From: Parabacteroides sp. ZJ-118
GTDB taxonomy: Bacteria > Bacteroidota > Bacteroidia > Bacteroidales > Tannerellaceae
NCBI RefSeq assembly: GCF_011038785.1
Contig: NZ_JAAKDT010000036.1
Coordinates: 1-36,648 of the forward strand
Direction: 5' to 3'
Length of the DNA: 36,648 nucleotides
Below, piece by piece: positions 18,397 through 24,160 of the stretch (within the stretch, counting starts at the first letter, position 1; each line of letters begins with the position of its first letter). A program made the position numbers and the translations under genes. The notes below the pieces were generated by a model that was not told the DNA's origin, did no database searches, and saw only the letters and a program-made list of their open reading frames with translations.

Positions 18397-18676
18397 GTAT
18401 ATGAGCACGATTCTTTCATTTAGAGTCCGAATGACCTGCGCCACCTCCGGAACCGCTTTCTTGCCGCTCCTTACAACCCTGAGATCTGTTATCGATAAGG
18501 CGCCAAAATCGCTCTTTCCCTTTCTTTCTGATTCTTTTTATAGGAGAATCGTGACAGCGACATTTCTGAGATCGGTCAAACCAGAAGCCAAGGGGAGCCA
18601 CAAACGGCTCTTTTCGGTGGGAATATTACCGTTTTCAGGCACGAAAGGGGACGAAAACCTACACGTTTAGTCGCGT

Positions 18677-18790
18677 TGGGCAACTCCAATGCCTGCCGTT
18701 GGGCATTATAAACCGCCATGAATAGGGTCGTAAACCGCCGTGAATAGGCATTGTAACCTCGTTAGAACCCAGTCGTAACCCACTGGAATC
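18677..18790. repeat. Degenerate 22-24 nt tandem repeat
   Basis: Four or five imperfect units, e.g. 18701-18724, 18725-18746, 18747-18768 and 18769-18790. They share a GGxxTxGTAAaCC core followed by GCCxTGAATA in the better copies. The copies at 18701 and 18725 are the most similar. Unit length is not a fixed multiple of three, so this does not look like protein repeats. Confidence 0.55.
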
Positions 18791-18923
18791 GCCCGAAGAG
18801 GTCAATGGATATGCGTTCGGATGAATGATTTTCGCTAGAACAAAAGGACGTTTTTCGGTATCAATCTAAAGATGAATCGATTAAATATATTTTAACGTAG
18901 AATTGAAGAGGCCTTGTCCTTGG

Positions 18924-18949
18924 GCCCGGAAGAATCGATTCTCCGGGGC
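18924..18949. repeat. 26-nt imperfect palindrome
   Basis: GCCCGGAAGAATC faces GATTCTCCGGGGC, giving 11 matching positions of 13 with no loop. The centre AGAATCGATTCT is a perfect 12-bp palindrome. It could be an operator, a cruciform or a recombination site; the sequence does not decide. Confidence 0.45.
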
Positions 18950-19067
18950 TTCCGTTTACAAAATGTCAAAATGTCAAACCGTCCGTGCAGGCAGGGTGAC
19001 GGGTGCACTGGAAGGTCTTTCCCTGTTTCAGATACACCACTATTTTTTGTTGTTGACCGATTGACCA

Positions 19068-19835
19068 CTAAAAACGTATGGCCAAGACCGCCCCGAACGC
19101 ATGGTTATCCGGTTGATAGAACGGCGAGGTCACAATGATAGTGGAACTCTTTTTCCTGTCTAATCGGAATAGCTTTCGGTTGACCGGTAATAGCCAGTAG
19201 CCGATACGTGCGCTCAATATGCCGAATCCCGCTCCCGCTATCACATCGTTCAACCAATGCCGATCGTTGTAAAGCCGTAGAAAAGCTACGCCTCCGGCTA
19301 TCAAATAGGCACCGATTCCGTATCCGATCCCATATTCCGACCGTACCAATTCCGCCCCCATGAAAGCCGTGGCGGTGTGTCCCGATGGGAAAGAGTTTTG
19401 GGCTGGGGAATCGGGTCGTTTCTCATCGACAAAGTACTTCGTCCCGTTCACCAATATGCCCATCGTCAAATAAGAGGTGGCTGTGACGACCAGCCGCTCC
19501 TTGAACGTGTGTTTGGTTTTCACGCCCACTAATCCTAACCCTACGTATGAGATGACCGGCAGGTATTGGACGTAATCGTCGGCATGGAAGTAGTGGTCTC
19601 CCCGGAGGTTGGTCATGCCTTCTCGCACGGAATGGTCGACAGACCGTAAAAAGCCATTGCTTACTCCCCATGATCCAACCGCTATTAAGGAGCCCGGAAG
19701 TATGAGTTGCTTTACATTGAACCGTGTAGTCCTGTCTTCGCAGGAATAAGTAAGGCTGTCCATGGCTTCTCTCCCTTCCGCCCAGAAAAGATTCGGAATG
19801 AAAAGAAGAAGGAACCCGAGCATACTAGTTCGCAT
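19068..19835 (-). CDS. PAP2 superfamily phosphatase
   Basis: A 255-aa exported or membrane phosphatase. A signal peptide covers about residues 1-19. All three PAP2 motifs are present: K133-x6-R140-P141, S151-G-H153 in FPSGHTATAF, and R187-x5-H193-x3-D197 in RLYNDRHWLND. Several hydrophobic segments are consistent with a lipid phosphatase acting at the outer face of the inner membrane, for example on undecaprenyl or phosphatidyl phosphates or lipid A. The exact substrate is open. It lies 132 nt downstream of the HTH gene on the same strand. Confidence 0.92.
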   Translation of the reverse strand: MRTSMLGFLLLFIPNLFWAEGREAMDSLTYSCEDRTTRFNVKQLILPGSLIAVGSWGVSNGFLRSVDHSVREGMTNLRGDHYFHADDYVQYLPVISYVGLGLVGVKTKHTFKERLVVTATSYLTMGILVNGTKYFVDEKRPDSPAQNSFPSGHTATAFMGAELVRSEYGIGYGIGAYLIAGGVAFLRLYNDRHWLNDVIAGAGFGILSARIGYWLLPVNRKLFRLDRKKSSTIIVTSPFYQPDNHAFGAVLAIRF

Positions 19836-19932
19836 TATTCGATATTAAGATGTTGCCGTTAATCTATTTTGCGACGCGAATATAGGAGTAAGTATAGGTG
19901 TGAACGGTTAAACAGGTGGTTCCAAATGATTT

Positions 19933-19958
19933 ATACAATTGTATCCTATATGGATACA
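19933..19958. promoter_or_regulatory. Overlapping palindromes between the HTH and PAP2 genes
   Basis: ATACAATTGTAT (19933-19944, perfect 12-bp palindrome) overlaps TGTATCC-N5-GGATACA (19940-19958, perfect 7-bp arms). They share a TGTAT half-site, so three ATACA/TGTAT half-sites lie in 26 nt. The spot is just after the HTH stop and about 100 nt before PAP2. An operator for the HTH protein is possible but unproven. Confidence 0.4.
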
Positions 19959-19967
19959 CTATCCGTG

Positions 19968-20189
19968 TCAGTAAGATGTCAGATCTGTCTTGACAGCTTC
20001 GGAGAGGTCGCGGAAGAAATTGTGCCGCAAGATGCAAGAAATTCGCCAAAGTAAGTAAGTGTCAATGCTTTCCTTGTTGAATATCTTATATACGTTCGGT
20101 CGGGTACAGCACAATTGCGTGGCGAACCAAGTAACTGATCGTCCTTGGTCGTGGAGCGTGCGCTCGATAAGCTGTCCGATGTGGATCAT
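19968..20189 (-). CDS. Small helix-turn-helix (XRE-like) protein
   Basis: A 73-aa protein made almost entirely of one HTH domain. IGQLIERTLHDQGRSVTWFATQLCCTRPNVYKIFNKESIDTYLLWRISCIL follows the XRE helix pattern, with the recognition helix in TRPNVYKIF. There is no sensor or oligomerisation domain. It is probably a DNA-binding regulator, or an accessory one. It follows the left copy of the repeated leader with no promoter of its own visible between leader and start, so expression should depend on read-through of that leader. Confidence 0.75.
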   Translation of the reverse strand: MIHIGQLIERTLHDQGRSVTWFATQLCCTRPNVYKIFNKESIDTYLLWRISCILRHNFFRDLSEAVKTDLTSY

Positions 20190-20255
20190 GGTTAATTTCT
20201 CATGATACCCGATTCCCTCTGGTGGTTGATCGTTGGAAATAGGAAGGCTATATAC

Positions 20256-20296
20256 AAGAAAAGCGTGGGAATCTGCACCTGTTGCTCGTCCCGCAC
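20256..20296 (-). terminator. Terminator-like hairpin at the end of the left leader
   Basis: On the minus strand GTGCGGGA pairs with TCCCACGC (7 of 8 pairs, one of them G-T) across an 18-nt loop, followed by TTTTCTT. The HTH start codon lies 67 nt further on, so read-through would be needed for expression. Confidence 0.55.
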
Positions 20297-20565
20297 ATCA
20301 AGACCTTCGCATTGCCCACCATCGCTAAACGAGCAACGCAGAAGCCCACGCCGATATGTACAATAACTTGGATGTACCCTTCAAGTTCAGGTACACCAAG
20401 GATATAAACATATCCCGCAGACACCTACTGTTGCTTTGTTTCGGCGATGGTCAAAAGTTGCGAAGTTCTGACGTGCCAAAGACAAAACGTCAAGTAAACG
20501 TCTTTCTTAATATATGTCCGTTCCCCACCCAACCGCTTTCACAAGAATAAGCATCGGCGTAGGAA
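20258..20565 (-). ncRNA. Candidate structured RNA / leader, left copy
   Basis: Predicted transcript of about 308 nt from the promoter at 20572-20602 to the hairpin at 20256-20296. Visible structure: a 14-bp stem (20302-20315 with 20333-20346); TGTACC/GGTACA (20373-20378 with 20390-20395); and an 8-bp pairing of the first hairpin's loop, ACCATCGC (20318-20325), with GCGATGGT (20444-20451), a pseudoknot. The equivalent pairings in the right copy use different bases, which supports the fold. It could be an independent small RNA or a cis-acting leader of the HTH gene. A match to a known Bacteroidales RNA family (for example Bacteroidales-1) is possible and was not tested. Confidence 0.65.
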
Positions 20566-20571
20566 ACATCG

Positions 20572-20603
20572 CAAAAGTAAAAAACATTTTCCTCTAAAGC
20601 AAT
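20572..20603 (-). promoter_or_regulatory. Promoter of the left leader/HTH gene
   Basis: On the minus strand ATTG (20600-20603), a 20-nt spacer and TACTTTTG (20572-20579): a full Bacteroidetes promoter. It is identical to the one in the right repeat. Transcription would start near 20565 and run toward the HTH gene, about 375 nt away. Confidence 0.75.
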
Positions 20604-20647
20604 ACTTTATCCATAGTAAAAACAAAGATAAAGTCTGCTTAATGGGC

Positions 20648-20674
20648 AAAAAAGTTGTCCGATTCAAAAACAAC
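20648..20674 (-). terminator. Possible terminator after the LytTR gene
   Basis: On the minus strand GTTGT pairs with ACAAC, followed by TTTTTT. An outer GGGCAA/TTGCCC pairing encloses it. The stem is short and loop A/T-rich, so the call is tentative. It would separate the LytTR transcript from the next leader promoter. Confidence 0.4.
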
Positions 20675-20716
20675 CGCTTGTTGCCCTTTACGTCCAACAA
20701 TGATTCCCATGATAAT

Positions 20717-21073
20717 TTATTCCTGCATATATAAGCTTTTCAGGCTCTTCAAAGCCTCTTTCGATACTGAAAGGGTAAACAGATGAGAGGTCTCGAAATC
20801 GGCAAGAAGCAGTTTATGCTTGAATGTATTAATCCGAAAAACACATACACTGTTGACAATGTATCGTTCCCCGACGCGGACAAAAGTTCGCGCTTTCCCT
20901 TTCGATTTTTCATCAATCAGCTTTTCGATATTCCCCAAACTATACGGCAAAGTCACCTTTGTCGCATTCGAAAATATAATGTGAGTATAATTACCATCCG
21001 CTTCAAAATAGACGACATATTTCAAATTCACTCGTATCAATTCGTCTCTTGTGTTGAATAATAGTATCTCCAT
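20717..21073 (-). CDS. LytTR domain-only DNA-binding protein
   Basis: A 118-aa protein that is a single LytTR domain (MEILLFNTRDELIRVNLKYVVYFEADGNYTHI; then RTFVRVGERYIVN). LytTR domains bind DNA in AgrA/LytR-type response regulators, but here no receiver or other sensor domain is attached. It is preceded by the right copy of the repeated leader and followed by the left copy, which leads into the HTH gene. Function and targets are unknown. The absence of a signal-input domain suggests control is at the level of its expression, for example by the leader. Confidence 0.85.
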   Translation of the reverse strand: MEILLFNTRDELIRVNLKYVVYFEADGNYTHIIFSNATKVTLPYSLGNIEKLIDEKSKGKARTFVRVGERYIVNSVCVFRINTFKHKLLLADFETSHLFTLSVSKEALKSLKSLYMQE

Positions 21074-21170
21074 GGTCTAAACACAACTACGCACGTCTCC
21101 TTTTACAGGCGGTTCATTTTTGCCGACAGATTCCCGAGCCGGAAATTCTAAACTAAGAATACGCATATAT
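21074..21170 (-). other. Spacer between right leader and LytTR gene
   Basis: The 97 nt between the leader hairpin and the LytTR start hold a small ATTCT/AGAAT stem and an AGGAG-like tract (AAAGGAG) that is too far from the ATG to be a normal ribosome-binding site. No TAnnTTTG element is present, so LytTR expression should come from read-through. Confidence 0.4.
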
Positions 21171-21212
21171 AAAGAAAAAGCGCGGGAATCTGTACCTGTT
21201 ACCCGTCCCGCT
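21171..21212 (-). terminator. Terminator-like hairpin at the end of the right leader
   Basis: On the minus strand GCGGGA (21206-21211) pairs perfectly with TCCCGC (21182-21187) across an 18-nt loop, followed by GCTTTTTCTTT. The LytTR start lies about 100 nt beyond. It corresponds to the left hairpin at 20256-20296. Confidence 0.6.
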
Positions 21213-21482
21213 CTTAGAGGCCTTCGCATTGCCCACACAGTCTGAACGAGCAACGCAGAAGCCCACGCCGATATGTAAAAAACTCGGACGTGCCTTTTAA
21301 GTAAGGCACACCAAGGATATAAACATATCCCGCAGACACCTACCGTTGCTTTGTTTCGGCTGTGTGTTTGGAGTTTGCGAAGTTCCTAAGAGCCAAAGAC
21401 AAAACGTCAAGTAAACGTCTTTCTTAATATATGTCCGTTCCCCACCCAACCACTTTCACAAGAACAAGCATCGGCGTAGGAA
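21173..21482 (-). ncRNA. Candidate structured RNA / leader, right copy
   Basis: Predicted RNA of about 310 nt. The fold mirrors the left copy: 14-bp stem (21219-21232 with 21250-21263); GTGCC/GGCAC (21290-21294 with 21305-21309), where the left copy has GTACC/GGTAC; and loop CACACAG (21234-21240) pairing with CTGTGTG (21360-21366), where the left copy pairs ACCATCGC with GCGATGGT. Maintained complementarity with changed bases is the main evidence for a real RNA structure. It may regulate the LytTR gene or act in trans. Confidence 0.65.
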
Positions 21483-21488
21483 ACATCG

Positions 21489-21520
21489 CAAAAGTAAAAA
21501 ACATTTTCCTCTAAAGCAAT
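21489..21520 (-). promoter_or_regulatory. Promoter of the right leader/LytTR gene
   Basis: On the minus strand ATTG (21517-21520), a 20-nt spacer, and TACTTTTG (21489-21496). It is the same sequence as in the left repeat and diverges from the Fur-family gene at 21629. Confidence 0.75.
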
Positions 21521-21591
21521 ACTTTATTCATATTATTCACCGTGAAAACACGTACGTCTTTTTTGAATCGTGCACATTGGAAAATTGTTCG

Positions 21592-21599
21592 TATTTTTG
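21592..21599 (+). promoter_or_regulatory. -7 element for the Fur-family gene
   Basis: TATTTTTG matches TAnnTTTG 30 nt before the start codon. No -33 TTG at the best spacing was found, so the promoter may need an activator or simply be weak. Confidence 0.45.
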
Positions 21600-21628
21600 T
21601 ATCGTAATCAATTTAAGAAAGGTAGCTT

Positions 21629-22066
21629 ATGTCCACGAAGCAATGTGAAGATATGTTGGTAGGAAAAGGAGTACGGCCTACTGCCGCACGGATTCTTGTC
21701 TTGCGAAGTTTATCGGAGCGAACCAGCCCGGCTTCCCTGTTCGAATTGGAGGCGGAGCTGGAGACGTTGGATAAATCGACGATTTCCCGTTCACTGGCCT
21801 TATTATTGGAACATCATGCGATCCATTCTTTTGAAGACGGTAGTGGCTCTATAAAATATGAGATATGCCAAAGCCGTTCGGAGACATGCCCGGTGGGCGA
21901 TAGGCATATTCATTTCTTCTGCGAGGTCTGCCGTAAAACCTCTTGCTTGAATAATATCAAGATCCCGGTCGCCCAATTGCCGGAAGGATATATAATGGAT
22001 ACCATTAATTATACGGTAAAGGGCGTTTGCCCGTTGTGTAATAAGCGACGCTCCCTGAAACCCTGA
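21629..22066 (+). CDS. Fur-family metalloregulator
   Basis: A 145-aa Fur/Zur/PerR family repressor. The N-terminal winged helix (about 1-80) has GVRPTAARILVLRSLSE and the DKSTISRSLALLLEH recognition region. The C-terminal dimerisation domain has H93-x-H95 with two CxxC pairs (C98/C101 in CEVC; C134/C137 in CPLC), the structural zinc site. Metal specificity cannot be fixed from sequence. It is 81 nt upstream of a P1B-type metal ATPase, with a 19-bp inverted repeat in the gap, so zinc or another exported divalent metal is likely. Confidence 0.9.
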   Translation: MSTKQCEDMLVGKGVRPTAARILVLRSLSERTSPASLFELEAELETLDKSTISRSLALLLEHHAIHSFEDGSGSIKYEICQSRSETCPVGDRHIHFFCEVCRKTSCLNNIKIPVAQLPEGYIMDTINYTVKGVCPLCNKRRSLKP

Positions 22067-22069
22067 TAA

Positions 22070-22088
22070 TTTGCAATCAAGTTGCAAA
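22070..22088 (+). promoter_or_regulatory. Candidate metalloregulator operator
   Basis: TTTGCAA-TCAAG-TTGCAAA is a perfect inverted repeat with 7-bp arms and a 5-bp centre, just past the Fur-family stop codon and 12 nt before a -7-like TACCTTTG. Its size fits Fur-family boxes. Binding by the neighbour is an inference. Confidence 0.6.
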
Positions 22089-22099
22089 CTCCCGTCTCT

Positions 22100-22107
22100 T
22101 ACCTTTG
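22100..22107 (+). promoter_or_regulatory. -7 element for the metal ATPase gene
   Basis: TACCTTTG matches TAnnTTTG, 40 nt before the ATPase start. The inverted repeat at 22070-22088 occupies the place of the -33 region, where a bound repressor would block the polymerase. Confidence 0.5.
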
Positions 22108-22147
22108 TGCCGTAATCGAGAAGTAAATAGTTAAAATAGATAAGATC

Positions 22148-24058
22148 ATGAGTACGGCATGTGGATGTGAGCATTGTCATTCGCACGGAAGCCCCGGCTT
22201 ATGGATGCCGATGGTTTCTTTCATTTTGTTGGTGATAGGACTTGTTGGAAAGTACTCGGGGATGAGTTGGTTCGCTGAGTCTTGGATAGAAGCCATTTGG
22301 TTTCTGGTCGCTTTTTTGCCGGTAGGACTTCCCGTTATGCGAGAGGCTTGGGAAGCCGCTTCGCGGAAAGACTTTTTTAGTGAGTTCGCGTTAATGGCGA
22401 TCGCTTCGGTCGGGGCGTTTTGTATCGGAGAGTATCCCGAGGCCGTAGCCGTGATGCTTTTCTATACGGTAGGAGAGAGATTGCAACTTCTAGCCGTGAA
22501 TAAAGCCTCGAAGAATATCAGTGACTTATTGGATGTCCGCCCTGAACGAACGGATGTATGGCGGGCAGGTACATATGTGAATGTGTCTCCGAAGGATGTG
22601 GAAGTTGGCGAGCGAATTGGGGTGAAGCCCGGCGGACGTGTACCGTTGGACGGCGTTTTATTGGAGGCCGAGGCACAGTTTGATACCTCGGCATTAACCG
22701 GTGAAAGCCTGCCTTGTTCTATCCGTGAGGGTGAGGAGGTGCTTGCCGGAATGATCGTGCAGGGTCAGGCGGTACGTATACAAGTGAATCGGCCGTACGA
22801 GCAAAGTGCCTTGGCTCGTATTCTGGCTTTAGTGAAAGATGCTTCGGAGCGGAAAGCGCCGGCGGAATTGTTTATTCGGCGTTTCGCACGGATTTATACT
22901 CCGATCGTGATTCTTCTGTCGTTTCTCATCGTGTCGGTTCCTGCCTTGGTGGGGATGGTGACTCCTTCTTTCCAGTATGTTTTCTCGGATTGGTTGTATA
23001 GGGGATTGGTTTTCTTGGTTATTTCTTGCCCTTGTGCCTTGGTTATAAGTGTTCCGCTCGGATATTTCGGTGGTATAGGCGCCGCGTCTCGTGCCGGGAT
23101 ATTATTTAAGGGTGGTAATTATTTAGATGCGATCACACGGGTAAATACGGTAGCATTCGACAAGACAGGTACATTGACTACCGGCCGTTTTGAGGTCATA
23201 ACGGTAGAAAGCCCGGGTATCCCGGTTTCCGCTCTTTTGAGTATTTTGTTATCTGTGGAGCGGAAAAGTACCCATCCGGTAGCGCAGGCTGTAGTTCGTT
23301 ATGCGGAAAAACAAGATAGAGAGCCTATGGAGATCACTGACATGCGGGAACTGGCAGGGCATGGTGTCGAAGCTATCGTGAACGGTCGGCAGGTGCTTGT
23401 TGGTAACATCCGCTTATTGACCGAACGTGATATATCTGTCCCGAAGGAATTATCCGATAGTGTATCTACCGTGGTGGCTTGTGCGATCGATGGAAAATAT
23501 GCGGGGCATCTTCTCCTTTCGGATACGTTGAGGAAGGATGCCATGGATGCGATTCGTCGGTTGAAGGATCTGGATGTTGAAGATATCCACATGCTATCTG
23601 GGGATAAGCAAGAGATCGTGGATCAATTCGCTAAACATCTGGGTGTCGATAATGCGTATGGTAATTTGCTTCCGGAGGACAAAGCCGCTTATATAGAGCG
23701 ATTAACGGCTGAACCGGACAAGTCGGTCGCCTTCGTGGGCGATGGGATGAACGATGCGCCGGTACTGGCTTTAAGTGATGTCGGTATCGCGATGGGTGGG
23801 CTAGGTTCGGATGCGGCCATCGAGAGTGCGGACGTGGTTATCCAGACGGACCAGCCCTCTAAAGTAGCGGAGGCCATTTCTATCGGACGTGTTACCCGGA
23901 ATATCGTCCGTCAGAATATCGTGGGATCTATTGGCGTGAAGGTGATAGTCCTTGTGGCGGGATCCTTCGGCTTTGCCACGCTTTGGGAAGCGGTTTTCGC
24001 GGACGTAGGCGTATCTTTGCTGGCGGTTCTTAATTCGGTCCGTGTACTGACACGCTGA
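22148..24058 (+). CDS. P1B-type heavy-metal-exporting ATPase (Zn/Cd/Pb type)
   Basis: A 636-aa inner-membrane pump. Motifs: C294-P-C296 in the metal-binding helix, phosphorylation site D338-KTGT, H376-P, and GDGMNDAP from G531. Two late-helix residues typical of P1B-2 Zn/Cd/Pb pumps are present: Lys in GVKVIVLV and Asp in FADVGVSLLAVLNSVR. There is no N-terminal HMA domain; instead the N-terminus is a short Cys/His cluster (CGCEHCHSHG, 5-14). It probably exports Zn2+ or Cd2+ and is controlled by the Fur-family gene just upstream. Confidence 0.94.
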   Translation: MSTACGCEHCHSHGSPGLWMPMVSFILLVIGLVGKYSGMSWFAESWIEAIWFLVAFLPVGLPVMREAWEAASRKDFFSEFALMAIASVGAFCIGEYPEAVAVMLFYTVGERLQLLAVNKASKNISDLLDVRPERTDVWRAGTYVNVSPKDVEVGERIGVKPGGRVPLDGVLLEAEAQFDTSALTGESLPCSIREGEEVLAGMIVQGQAVRIQVNRPYEQSALARILALVKDASERKAPAELFIRRFARIYTPIVILLSFLIVSVPALVGMVTPSFQYVFSDWLYRGLVFLVISCPCALVISVPLGYFGGIGAASRAGILFKGGNYLDAITRVNTVAFDKTGTLTTGRFEVITVESPGIPVSALLSILLSVERKSTHPVAQAVVRYAEKQDREPMEITDMRELAGHGVEAIVNGRQVLVGNIRLLTERDISVPKELSDSVSTVVACAIDGKYAGHLLLSDTLRKDAMDAIRRLKDLDVEDIHMLSGDKQEIVDQFAKHLGVDNAYGNLLPEDKAAYIERLTAEPDKSVAFVGDGMNDAPVLALSDVGIAMGGLGSDAAIESADVVIQTDQPSKVAEAISIGRVTRNIVRQNIVGSIGVKVIVLVAGSFGFATLWEAVFADVGVSLLAVLNSVRVLTR

Positions 24059-24108
24059 GGAATGAAGAATTTCGGGATCGCTTTCATCGCATACTCATCT
24101 CTTTTTCG

Positions 24109-24116
24109 TACCTTTG
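24109..24116 (+). promoter_or_regulatory. -7 element for ffh
   Basis: TACCTTTG matches TAnnTTTG and lies 45 nt before the ffh start. The -33 position lacks a clear TTG. Confidence 0.45.
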
Positions 24117-24160
24117 TCCCTCAATTCAGTGGAAAAATAATATAAATATACATACGAATT

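Larger units (their letters stand above)
18397..19067. other. Gene-poor region with degenerate repeats
   Basis: About 670 nt with no convincing gene. A plus-strand frame of 89 codons (18401-18670) has no recognisable domain, and unusual Ser/Arg/Lys content, and may be chance. Base composition changes to short G/C-rich patches. The stretch holds a run of imperfect 22-24-nt units and a 26-nt near-palindrome, listed separately. Confidence 0.5.
20251..20615. repeat. Direct repeat, left copy (leader of the HTH gene)
   Basis: About 365 nt, repeated at 21166-21530. The promoter-proximal 140 nt (20475-20615) differ from the right copy at only about three positions. The remainder has diverged, though invariant blocks remain. 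The two copies flank the LytTR gene. Confidence 0.9.
21166..21530. repeat. Direct repeat, right copy (leader of the LytTR gene)
   Basis: Second copy of the 365-nt repeat, 915 nt from the left copy. It carries the same promoter, the same 14-bp hairpin stem and a terminator-like hairpin at the same relative positions. Confidence 0.9.

Noticed and set aside
18401-18670. 89-codon plus-strand ORF just after the MATE gene, and a 61-codon ORF on the other strand
   Set aside because: No domain, odd composition, and both strands are open over the same stretch. It may belong to an intergenic repeat; not called as a gene.
20356-20550. 64-codon ORF within the left direct repeat
   Set aside because: It runs against the repeat's promoter and the equivalent frame in the right copy is not maintained; the repeat's conservation fits RNA structure better.
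20251-21530. Direct repeats flanking LytTR as ends of a transposon or CRISPR-like array
   Set aside because: No transposase or terminal inverted repeats, only two copies, and each holds a promoter facing the downstream gene. A duplicated regulatory leader explains them better.
21803-22186. 127-codon minus-strand ORF opposite the Fur-family gene
   Set aside because: It is a shadow of the Fur-family and ATPase genes, with no domain.
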